Origin: Ovoidimarina sp038744785
GTDB lineage: Bacteria > Pseudomonadota > Alphaproteobacteria > Rhodobacterales > Rhodobacteraceae
Assembly: GCA_038744785.1 (NCBI GenBank)
Contig: JBCDLX010000012.1
Coordinates: 1-64,000, forward strand
Length of the DNA: 64,000 bases
Direction: 5' to 3'
In this document: positions 53,206-60,954 of the stretch, piece after piece
Numbering within the stretch: position 1 is the first letter of the stretch
Layout of the letters: each line of letters opens with the position of its first letter
Notes under the pieces: model-generated
What the model was told of the DNA's origin: nothing
What the model saw: only the letters and a program-made list of their open reading frames with translations
Database searches by the model: none
Made by a program: the position numbers and the translations under genes

Positions 53206-54605
53206 GCGCTTTCCCCCGCAGAGGCAAGCGGCGGTTCGTCACCGTTGCCGAGTTGTGCTGCCTCGCCCAACCCGTGGCGCAAAAGCGTCACATCGACCTC
53301 ATAGCGTCGGGTGACCTGCTCGCTTTCCTCGCCCTGCTCCAGATCGGGCTTACGCGCCCATCGATGACAGGCAACCTGGCAGTACCAGACCCCGTTCAAC
53401 AGCGCGCCAACCCCGCTCAACGCAATGGGGCGGCGGGCGCGAACGATCGCCGGATAACGTTCGGGCCGGACGATGCCCTCGCCGATGACGAACCAATCCG
53501 CGTCGCGGAAACTGGCGGTCGTGATGCGGGTCATCTCGTCGGCATCGTGCGGTGTAAGCGCGCTGCAGATGTCACTGGACTCTAGCACATTTGGCGCTGC
53601 CGCCGCGCCTTCGGGCAGGTCTTCGGCTTGCTGCGAGCCTTCAGCCGACTGAGTTTCTGCGGCCGGAAATGCAATCTCGGAAAGTCGCGCGGCAATGGCA
53701 TTCGCCCTCGGCACAGTGCCAAGACGCGGATACCCAGGATCGGTCACGTCGGTGCGTTCAACAAGCCGCGTTGTTTCATCCAAACGAAAGCCGCGCAAAC
53801 GCGCCGGACCCATAGCGTTCCACCGCGCATCGAAACTAATGAGCGACGGGGTGTCGCGCGGGAAGAACTCTAGTGGCGGCTGAACATCATCCAGATCTGC
53901 GCGCGCACGGTGGAAGTGCCCGGTGCTTGCAGCGGTGGCATGATTGCCCGGCGAGATGGTTTCTGCGCCAAGTTCCACGTAGGTTTCAAATCCCTGACGA
54001 CGCGCTAGAAGCCGCAGAAACTCGGCATCGGTACACCGCTGGATCAGCGTGCCCCGTTCGAGAGGACGTTCGGGTGTCGGGGTTTCGATACTGTCATCGT
54101 CGGTGGCAAATCCGTACTTTGCGAAGATCTCTTTGGCTATTTCAGCGTCAGTCACGTTCGACCAGGTTTTCGTGACGGTTTCGAAATGCATCAGGACCGA
54201 TGCGTCTATCCCTGAAACCTCAAGTCGGCTATCGGCTACACCGAACTCGCCAAAATAGGGATGGATTTCAGTTATGTAGCCATCGAAAACGATCGCTTGA
54301 AATGGCTCTCCAACCTGTGGATCAGGCGACATCTGAAATCCGAATGTCACCCGCGACAAGAGCTGGATCCGGGGGCCATCGACCGATGCCAGGAACTCAC
54401 CGCGTTCCAACAAATCCCAATCGATCGTGCCACGTTCTGTGGCGATGGGTGTCAGGTCCAAGGACAATCGGAACGTCGATGCAGCGTCCGCGCGTTCTTC
54501 GACCTCCAGTTCCAGCGCATAGCGGCCAGCATTCGGGATCGGCGCGCCGTCGAGCCACATCAACACGCCCGGCGCACGCTGGCTAAGAGGCGTCACCGTC
54601 GTCAT
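53202..54605 (-). CDS. Baseplate hub protein, gpD / late-control-D family
   Basis: 467 residues from ATG 54603-54605, overlapping the stop of the LysM-like gene; a longer open frame overlaps that gene. N-terminal hub domain: ELEVEERADAASTFRLSLDL; FDGYITEIHPYFGEFGVADS; then a helical-beta segment (EIAKEIFAKYGFATDDDSIE; FLRLLARRQGFETYVE) typical of gpD/VgrG N-terminal barrels. With the separate gpV-type gene it gives a split VgrG: hub here, spike at 32-33 kb. It forms the central hub below the tube. Confidence 0.85.
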   Translation of the reverse strand: MTTVTPLSQRAPGVLMWLDGAPIPNAGRYALELEVEERADAASTFRLSLDLTPIATERGTIDWDLLERGEFLASVDGPRIQLLSRVTFGFQMSPDPQVGEPFQAIVFDGYITEIHPYFGEFGVADSRLEVSGIDASVLMHFETVTKTWSNVTDAEIAKEIFAKYGFATDDDSIETPTPERPLERGTLIQRCTDAEFLRLLARRQGFETYVELGAETISPGNHATAASTGHFHRARADLDDVQPPLEFFPRDTPSLISFDARWNAMGPARLRGFRLDETTRLVERTDVTDPGYPRLGTVPRANAIAARLSEIAFPAAETQSAEGSQQAEDLPEGAAAAPNVLESSDICSALTPHDADEMTRITTASFRDADWFVIGEGIVRPERYPAIVRARRPIALSGVGALLNGVWYCQVACHRWARKPDLEQGEESEQVTRRYEVDVTLLRHGLGEAAQLGNGDEPPLASAGESA

Positions 54606-54886
54606 TCTTCGGGCTCCGGCAGGCGCAGTTTGCGTCCGGGGATCGCAAGGTCGCGCAGATCGAACGCCTTGTTGGCATCGGCGACCCGCCACGACCCATG
54701 CGGGTCGGCCGTTTCACGGAAGGCGAAGTTGTCTAATCGCTCTGCGTGGTCGATCTCGCCGGTGCGGGGACCCGGCGCGAGCTTGGACAGACGTGGCTGG
54801 TAAAGATCGACCGTACCGGTTCGGCCCGGCGTACGGCGTCGATAGGTGGGCAACTTGAAATGGCGCGAGGAAGGATTGTCAGACAT
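54602..54886 (-). CDS. LysM / gp53-like baseplate protein, 94 aa
   Basis: ATG at 54884-54886. The C-terminal 55 residues follow the LysM/gpX-like pattern: HAERLDNFAFRETADPHGSW, RVADANKAFDLRDLAIPGRK and a final LRLP. The N-terminus is basic (RHFKLPTYRRRTPGRTGTV). Such proteins bind the inner tube or hub, between the CIS-tube adaptor and the gpD hub in gene order. The open frame to 55030 overlaps the adaptor gene and is not used. Confidence 0.72.
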   Translation of the reverse strand: MSDNPSSRHFKLPTYRRRTPGRTGTVDLYQPRLSKLAPGPRTGEIDHAERLDNFAFRETADPHGSWRVADANKAFDLRDLAIPGRKLRLPEPEE

Positions 54887-54891
54887 TGACG

Positions 54892-55650
54892 TTACTCCCC
54901 GGCATCCGACGGCCCGGAAGCGCCACCAAACTGACCGTTCAGGATCTTGGCCACGGTCGAGTTTTCTTCGACCTTGGCGGAGAGGGTCCGGCGCCGTTCC
55001 ATGACCGTATCGAAAGCGCGACCGACCCATGTGTTGTAGGTGACGTCTACCGGTTCAAGCACGTTGAACTTCAGGTCCGCTTCGGCGCGGATCGGCACCA
55101 TCATTGGTGTGAACTTCTGTTCGATGATCGTAAGCCCCGTAAGGACCGCTGGAAATACACGCTCCTTTTCGAGAATCACAAAAACTTCATCTGGTCGGAC
55201 CGGGGTCGTGTCTTGCAGGGCTTGGCCGGACCCGCCGGCTCGCTTCGGACGCCCAAGCGATACGTTCTTGAGAAAGGCAATCTCGGGCTTGACACCTTCG
55301 GCGCCTTCGCCGGCCATGATGTCCTCGGTCGCGTCAAAGACTATTTTGAACGAGATCGTCTCGGACTCGGCGAGAAGATGCGACGATCCGCTGCCCGACC
55401 GCGACCGCACATCTTGCGAGGACGAAAGTCTGCCGCCCCTACGCGCCCGCGTTTCCCAACGACCCGCGCGCGAATACGTCACCATTTCAGGGTTGTACTG
55501 AAACACCAGCGATGCGGTGGGCAAGTCTATGGTACCGCCACGCTGACGGTTTCCGATACCGGACGCGGCATCGGCCACGCGGACGATCGCGCCCCGGAAG
55601 AGAGGTGCCTTGATCCGCGGATTTGGCATCGTGGTGGTCGGGCGGGCCAT
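54892..55650 (-). CDS. CIS tube / adaptor protein (Afp7/Pvc7-like N-terminal domain)
   Basis: 252 residues. LPTASLVFQYNPEMVTYSRA, then ESETISFKIVFDATEDIMAG, PEIAFLKNVSLG, DEVFVILEKERVFPAVLTGL and FTPMMVPIRAEADLKFNVLE match the contractile-injection-system tube protein domain found in eCIS operons. It probably joins the tube to the hub. ATG at 55648-55650, 3 bases after the small upstream gene. Confidence 0.82.
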   Translation of the reverse strand: MARPTTTMPNPRIKAPLFRGAIVRVADAASGIGNRQRGGTIDLPTASLVFQYNPEMVTYSRAGRWETRARRGGRLSSSQDVRSRSGSGSSHLLAESETISFKIVFDATEDIMAGEGAEGVKPEIAFLKNVSLGRPKRAGGSGQALQDTTPVRPDEVFVILEKERVFPAVLTGLTIIEQKFTPMMVPIRAEADLKFNVLEPVDVTYNTWVGRAFDTVMERRRTLSAKVEENSTVAKILNGQFGGASGPSDAGE

Positions 55651-55653
55651 GCT

Positions 55654-55854
55654 TCAACCCCCTTCCGGCAGGTCGGTACGGTCGCGTTCGGCCAACCGCG
55701 CTGCAATCGCCGCGTTGTTTTTGACGATGAGTTTTACCACCAAATTGTTCAGGTAATCCTGCAGCTTGCCGGGATCGCTCGGCGCGCTTCGCATGTGCCA
55801 ATCGACCTCGTATTCAAGCTCGCGCTGGCTTAATCCGATGGACGTTTCGCTCAT
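55654..55854 (-). CDS. Small eCIS protein, 66 aa
   Basis: ATG at 55852-55854, 2 bases after the upstream stop. SQRELEYEVDWHMRSAPSDP then LQDYLNNLVVKLIVKNNAAI predict two helices. It sits where small proteins (Afp6/Pvc6) lie in known eCIS operons, between tube and adaptor genes. No sequence family recognised with certainty. Confidence 0.6.
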   Translation of the reverse strand: MSETSIGLSQRELEYEVDWHMRSAPSDPGKLQDYLNNLVVKLIVKNNAAIAARLAERDRTDLPEGG

Positions 55855-55856
55855 TC

Positions 55857-56684
55857 CTACCCCCAGTCCGTCGCCAGGCTGCCGCCTGTAAGTTGTTCGG
55901 TGATCAGCGACAGGTATCGCCACCGGCGCGCCCGCGGCAGATCAAGGATCGCGTCCTCTGACCAACCATAGTGAAACGCCAGGCAGTGGATCTCGGCCAG
56001 CAGGCGGCGTGCGCCAAGGCTCATTTCGCGGGACAGCAATTCCAGCGGATCCAGTTCGATTTCAATCGGCAGATGGCAATCGGGGCAGCGCACTGCGATC
56101 CCCAGCTGCGGTCCACCCTCGGCCCGCATCAGAGCCAGCGCCGCATGCTGTCGATCCTCGGGCGAGAGGTCGGCCCAGGCTGGGTCATTTTCGGCGAGAT
56201 CGGGCCAGATGTCTTTGGCCTCTGGGTCATCCGTGCCCAGAACTGGACGAACCGAGATCTCGCGCCCGTCTTCAAGCGGCACCGCGATTGTCTGCGGTGT
56301 CTCGGTTCCTGTGGCAGCCAGAAGCTCCGAGACGGTAATATCAAGGTCAACCTCGGTCCCACATGCCGGGTTCGTGCACACCGTTCCCAAAAGCAGCCGG
56401 TCGCCCAGGACGGCGCGCCGCAGTTCCAGCACAATTCGTGCCCGGTCCGTCACCGAAAGCACCGCGACGAGATCACTCGAGGGGGCGGCATACCCACCCA
56501 GCTTAGCGATCCGGTCAGCGATCAGGTCATGGGACGTCAGCGCACGCATGTGGATGCCGCTTGCCGACGCAAGCGTCTCTTCCGTGCGGCCGTCGGGCAC
56601 GCGAAGCGAAACATCGCGATGAACCGTGCCCTCGACATCCGCGAGACCCCGGTCGAGCCTAAAGTCGAACAGTTGTCCGAACAC
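55857..56684 (-). CDS. T4-baseplate-like zinc-ribbon protein with DUF6760-like C-terminus
   Basis: 275 residues from GTG 56682-56684 with GAGGGG upstream. The central part follows the T4_baseplate pattern: LELRRAVLGDRLLLGTVCTN, a CxxxxC and CPDC pair (CTNPACG near residue 102; CPDCHLPIEIELDP near residue 207) that would bind zinc, and ALALMRAEGG. The C-terminal 50 residues (LLAEIHCLAFHYGWSEDAIL, DLPRARRWRYLSLI) look like DUF6760, usually a separate small eCIS protein. It is a likely baseplate-hub chaperone or structural element between tube and adaptor genes. Confidence 0.7.
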   Translation of the reverse strand: MFGQLFDFRLDRGLADVEGTVHRDVSLRVPDGRTEETLASASGIHMRALTSHDLIADRIAKLGGYAAPSSDLVAVLSVTDRARIVLELRRAVLGDRLLLGTVCTNPACGTEVDLDITVSELLAATGTETPQTIAVPLEDGREISVRPVLGTDDPEAKDIWPDLAENDPAWADLSPEDRQHAALALMRAEGGPQLGIAVRCPDCHLPIEIELDPLELLSREMSLGARRLLAEIHCLAFHYGWSEDAILDLPRARRWRYLSLITEQLTGGSLATDWG

Positions 56685-56717
56685 GTCTTAATCCCCTCAA
56701 GAAATCAGTGCGTCAGA

Positions 56718-57263
56718 TCAATTTTCGCCGCCACCCTCCTCGCCATCTCCCTCGGCCTCCTCCCCGCCCGCGTCTTCAACTTCCACTCGGTCAAACCCCT
56801 CGTAGACGATGGTTAGGGTCTCGATCAGAACGTCATTTACGTCCGCCGCCAGTTCGGAGATCGCGGAGTATTCCTTTGGAAAAGCGTTATAAAAGACGTA
56901 CTGCATGCCGATGCTTCCATCGTCGCGGCGCACCTTGACACGGATCGTGCGGCGGAAATTCGGTTCGATAGCGCGCAACGGCCGCGTCGCATGGTTCATG
57001 AGCTGGTTTGCCCATTGCTGGAAATGCAGATCGTCGGTCTTGCCGTTTTCGAAGCTGAGTTCGTTGTACTTCACCAGACCCGGCTGAAGCTCTGAATTCA
57101 GTGCTGCGCTGTTGCCTGCGCGGAACTCGATCACGTCGAGAGAGGCCTGCGGCGCTGACATCTTGCGGCACGCAGCGACTTCGACGCCGTCGAATTCGAT
57201 CAGGTAGCCATAGGTCTTGTAGGGATCGCGGAGTTCACCGTCATAGCGTATTCCGATTGGCAT
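56718..57263 (-). CDS. Tail tube protein (T4 gp19 family), copy 2
   Basis: 181 residues. PYKTYGYLIEFDGVEVAACR, VIEFRAGNSAALNSELQPGL, KYNELSFENGKTDDLHFQQW and VFYNAFPKEYSAISELA are the conserved tube pattern. The last 20 residues are an acidic Gly/Glu tail. It stacks in hexamers to form the inner tube. It is the second of two tube genes after the sheath; two tube proteins (Afp1/Afp5-like) are usual in eCIS. Confidence 0.88.
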   Translation of the reverse strand: MPIGIRYDGELRDPYKTYGYLIEFDGVEVAACRKMSAPQASLDVIEFRAGNSAALNSELQPGLVKYNELSFENGKTDDLHFQQWANQLMNHATRPLRAIEPNFRRTIRVKVRRDDGSIGMQYVFYNAFPKEYSAISELAADVNDVLIETLTIVYEGFDRVEVEDAGGEEAEGDGEEGGGEN

Positions 57264-57282
57264 TGATCGGCTCCTTTTTTCC

Positions 57283-57969
57283 TCAGGCGGTCATGTTGTC
57301 GGGCGGACCGGGAAACAGGTCGGGACCACCGGGCTGGCCAAGCACATCATCCGGGTCCGGTACCAACGCATCCGGATCGTCAAGACCGCCGGGGCTGGGC
57401 TCGACCGCAATGCGGTGCCAGCCTTCATGGGTCAGCTCGACGGTCAGAAAAGCAATCTCGCTGGACATCGCATCAAGCGCCGGAACCGGCTCGAACTTGC
57501 TGACCCAGGCATTGCTGACGATATAGGTAAAGGACGGATGCTGGGGCACGGCAGCGTGATCGACCGTGCTGTCAATCGATCGCGGTTCCGTTGTTGCGAA
57601 GGGGTCCCAGACGTCGAGGGCGATCCGGCGTTTCACAGCACCTAACCCTGAAGGTGGCGCGGTGCCAGTCGCCGCATAGTGCAGCGACGCTTCGGCCCAG
57701 GCCGACAGGCTGCCGTCCTTGGCAATCCCCTGTTCCAGCGTGATGGGCGCCCAACTGCACCGGTCGGGATGGACATGCGGATGCAGACTGTTGCCACCTG
57801 ACCAGATTTCCGCAGACGATACGGTCGCTGTCAGCCCAGACACACGGGATATCCCCGCCACGTGGTCGCCGCCGCGCGCTGCGCCGGACGTTTCCCCGCC
57901 GACTTCTGGCAGGAAACGAAGCCCGAATTGGTACACCCGCAAAGGATCGCGTCGCCCGACCACCACCAT
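57283..57969 (-). CDS. Tail tube protein (T4 gp19 family), copy 1
   Basis: 228 residues. DPLRVYQFGLRFLPEVGGET, WSGGNSLHPHVHPDRCSWAP, ITLEQGIAKDGSLSAWAEAS and WVSKFEPVPALDAMSSEIAF fit the tube family, more divergently than the next gene. Its C-terminal 40 residues are Pro/Asp-rich. ATG at 57967-57969, 3 bases after the sheath stop. Confidence 0.82.
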   Translation of the reverse strand: MVVVGRRDPLRVYQFGLRFLPEVGGETSGAARGGDHVAGISRVSGLTATVSSAEIWSGGNSLHPHVHPDRCSWAPITLEQGIAKDGSLSAWAEASLHYAATGTAPPSGLGAVKRRIALDVWDPFATTEPRSIDSTVDHAAVPQHPSFTYIVSNAWVSKFEPVPALDAMSSEIAFLTVELTHEGWHRIAVEPSPGGLDDPDALVPDPDDVLGQPGGPDLFPGPPDNMTA

Positions 57970-57972
57970 TGT

Positions 57973-60927
57973 CTATGCCTCGCCTCCCGCTTCGACGACG
58001 GCCTGTTGCTGGGCAATATTGATCAGCACAAACTCTGCCGGGTTCAGCGGGGCGAAAAACACAGATAGGCTGACAATGCCCTGTATCTGCAATTCAGGCG
58101 GATTAGTTTCCCGGTCGCACTGAACGCGGAACGCCTCTTCCGGGGTGGATCCCGCAAAGAGCCGCTGTTGGTACAGCCCCAGCATGAAGGAGTTCACGCT
58201 ATCGCGGAGTTGCTCCCACAGGATCTCATCATTCGGCTCGAAAACCGCCCAAAGAAGGTTCCGCTTAAGCGTTCGTTTCAGGAACAGCGCGGTCCGACGC
58301 ACGGGCACGTATCGCCACTGCGGATCGGGGGCGAGCGTGCGCGACCCCCAGATCACGGTCCCTGCCCCCGGCATGCGGCGGATGCAGTTTACGCCAACGG
58401 GATTCAACAGATCCTGTTCGGCATCAATCAACTGGTGTTGAAGTCCGATTGCGCCCGAAACCTGCGCTTCGACACCCGCGGGGGCCTTGGCGACATTTCG
58501 CAAGGCATCGGTGCGCGCAAAGACCCCGGCGACATGGCCGCATGGCGGGACAAACCGGGTCGGATTGCGACCAAGCCCCAGCGCGTCCCGCCGCCTGATC
58601 CAGGGCCAATACAATGCAGCACTGTTTGACCGGGCTGGAAGGCTTTCAGCGAACTGCCGAACCGCATCGGCACTGATCTCGAAGTTGCGATCCACCGAGC
58701 CCGGGCCATCGACGATCAGAAACACATCATTGGCGTCCGCCCAGGCCATGGCAGACGAAATGAACGCCCCATCCGTCTGTCCCGGCAGGCCAAGCATGGC
58801 AATCGGTCCGCCTTCGTAACTGCGCAGACCGGTGCGCCGCCCTGTGGGTGTCGTTGTCCCGACATATTGCGCAAGGCCAACAGGACCTGTTCCGTCGGTT
58901 CCTCCAAGAAGGCGAACAGGGTCGTCATCGGTGATCGCAGGGCGCAAATTTGGGTCCATCGGACTGCCATCGTCCCGACCCACCGCACGCGGCGTTGGAA
59001 AGATCGGTGTGGAAAAACGCGGTACGCCCGGCAGGAACGGTTCCGACACGGTCAGCGTCAGCGCGCCTTGATCTTCGACAATGGCGCCCGAAGCACCAGC
59101 AATCGGATCAGCCGCCTGCCACATCGCGGGTCCGTTGACCTCGAACGCGACCGTCACGCCAGCAGCCACTGGACCAACCGCCACGGTCACGTGGCGTTCG
59201 GAGGCGACCAGATCCAGCCCTTGCACAGCGTCGGCGCCGGCTGCTTCTTCAAGCGCCTGCGCCAGCTCTGCTGGCGACATCGCGGCGTCCTGCGCTAGGT
59301 TGACCGTCAGGTCATCGCCAAGCGATGTTCGTAGATGGATCACTCGATCCGTCCCGCCACCCAAAAACTGGGTTTCGCCATCCAGCAATTCGATCGACGC
59401 ATAGGCCCTGGTCGCGACCGCAGGTTCAATTGAAATATCGTCGTTCCCGGTCGGCACGGGACCGTCCGCAACCGCATCCAGTTCGAACACCGGGTCGGGC
59501 GCTGTCGTCGCGGATACCGTAAGCGTATGGGGCGCCAGATCGGATTGGAGGAGGCGCAGACTGTCACCTTCGGCAATCGCCAGATAGGGGGCGCCGCCCA
59601 ACGCGGTGTTTATGAGCCGCGCGACATCCTCAGCCGAAGCGGCGTCCGCAGCGGTCACGCCATCGTCACCCTGATCCGGGCCGGGATCGCCCGCATGGGT
59701 CGCCAAGATGCCCGCGACAGCGACCTGCGATTCGGGACCAAGCGTGTCGCTGGTGACCCGAAGATCGCCACCGTCATCCGCCGCCGTCAGGCCCGGAAAC
59801 TCGCGGTCTATTACTGTCACCAGTTCGGCGAGAGTAATCGGATCGGCTGCCGCATCACCCGCGACCAGTGTGTAGGTTGTGACCGGCCCACCATCGACGG
59901 ACAACTCGATATCGCCACCCGCCGCGATCCCTGCAAAAGGTTCGGCGCCCAAGTTCAACGACGCGGCCGTTTGCACGGGCAGTGGAATATTAACTGGTGC
60001 CGCATCTATCGTGAGCGTCAGAGCATTGGCACCGGTGACATCGAACGGACCATCTGCCGGGGACGCAAGCTCGGCGGGGACTTCAGGGCCGCGAACGCGG
60101 TAGTCTGGTGCAAGCGCGGGTGTCAGAATCCGCGCCATATCGCCCAAGGACATTTCGTCGACAGTGTCGGGAAAACTGACCGTCGCAAGGTGATCGCGGT
60201 TCGGTGCGGTGGCATCGGTCCAACGGAACTGAAGCTGACCGCCTTCGACTACGCTGAAAGTGTCAGCCCCGGTTGTCTGAAGCGATAGGCGGGGTGCCGC
60301 TTCGGGAAGCAGAGGCAAGGTTCGCACCGCAAGATCGGCCTCGGCTTCAAGAAGATCCTCGACTTCGATGAAGCGTGAAATCTCGTTGATGACCCGGACC
60401 GCATAGTTCTCATGGTTTGGATCGAGCCTAAGGTTGTCGAACCGTGGCTCGGCGTTTCGCGCGCGACCGCCCTCAACCAATTCAACGCGAACGGCGAACG
60501 TGTCCGGCTCGAAACTAGTTGCGCGCTCAATGTGCAGCCGCAGCGCGCCCGACCATCGCCCGGCGCCGCGTGCACGAAATCTCAGGACCGGTCGCTCGAT
60601 ACCCCAAGGGTCACGTCCCCGCGCAAGAACAGCGGGACTGACACCCGTTCCCGCATTGACCGGTAGGACCCGCACGACGAAGCATTGCGACCCGCCTGCC
60701 TCGAAGAAGGATTCGACGGCTTGTGCAAGAAACCCCGCGGGACCCCGACGATGCCCGCCGAAGGCCCGCTGATAGGCCCCGAAGCCGGTGATCAAAGTCG
60801 GGCGATCCGGAATGCCGCGCTCGGCTTCGCCAATGAAACCAGCAATCGAGTTCGACACGCCCTGAATTGCGCGCGGTCCAGCCCCTGCCTCGATGGTGTA
60901 GGTTCCTGGCGTCAGTCTGGTGGTCAT
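57973..60927 (-). CDS. Contractile tail sheath protein, extended to 984 aa
   Basis: Typical sheath ends: N-terminal RLTPGTYTIEAGAGPRAIQG, VSNSIAGFIGEAERGIPDRP and a QAVESFFEAGGSQCFVVRVL (residue ~65); C-terminal LYWPWIRRRDALGLGRNPTR, NPVGVNCIRRMPGAGTVIWG (residue ~850), RTALFLKRTLKRNLLWAVFE and VSLSVFFAPLNPAEFVLINI. Between about residues 180 and 640 lies a long beta-rich insertion not in the usual 350-500-residue sheath. Sheath contraction drives the tube into the target. ATG 60925-60927, first gene after the unknown 683-residue gene. Confidence 0.88.
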   Translation of the reverse strand: MTTRLTPGTYTIEAGAGPRAIQGVSNSIAGFIGEAERGIPDRPTLITGFGAYQRAFGGHRRGPAGFLAQAVESFFEAGGSQCFVVRVLPVNAGTGVSPAVLARGRDPWGIERPVLRFRARGAGRWSGALRLHIERATSFEPDTFAVRVELVEGGRARNAEPRFDNLRLDPNHENYAVRVINEISRFIEVEDLLEAEADLAVRTLPLLPEAAPRLSLQTTGADTFSVVEGGQLQFRWTDATAPNRDHLATVSFPDTVDEMSLGDMARILTPALAPDYRVRGPEVPAELASPADGPFDVTGANALTLTIDAAPVNIPLPVQTAASLNLGAEPFAGIAAGGDIELSVDGGPVTTYTLVAGDAAADPITLAELVTVIDREFPGLTAADDGGDLRVTSDTLGPESQVAVAGILATHAGDPGPDQGDDGVTAADAASAEDVARLINTALGGAPYLAIAEGDSLRLLQSDLAPHTLTVSATTAPDPVFELDAVADGPVPTGNDDISIEPAVATRAYASIELLDGETQFLGGGTDRVIHLRTSLGDDLTVNLAQDAAMSPAELAQALEEAAGADAVQGLDLVASERHVTVAVGPVAAGVTVAFEVNGPAMWQAADPIAGASGAIVEDQGALTLTVSEPFLPGVPRFSTPIFPTPRAVGRDDGSPMDPNLRPAITDDDPVRLLGGTDGTGPVGLAQYVGTTTPTGRRTGLRSYEGGPIAMLGLPGQTDGAFISSAMAWADANDVFLIVDGPGSVDRNFEISADAVRQFAESLPARSNSAALYWPWIRRRDALGLGRNPTRFVPPCGHVAGVFARTDALRNVAKAPAGVEAQVSGAIGLQHQLIDAEQDLLNPVGVNCIRRMPGAGTVIWGSRTLAPDPQWRYVPVRRTALFLKRTLKRNLLWAVFEPNDEILWEQLRDSVNSFMLGLYQQRLFAGSTPEEAFRVQCDRETNPPELQIQGIVSLSVFFAPLNPAEFVLINIAQQQAVVEAGGEA

Positions 60928-60954
60928 GGCAGGTCTCCTTGGCTGTGCGCGCGA

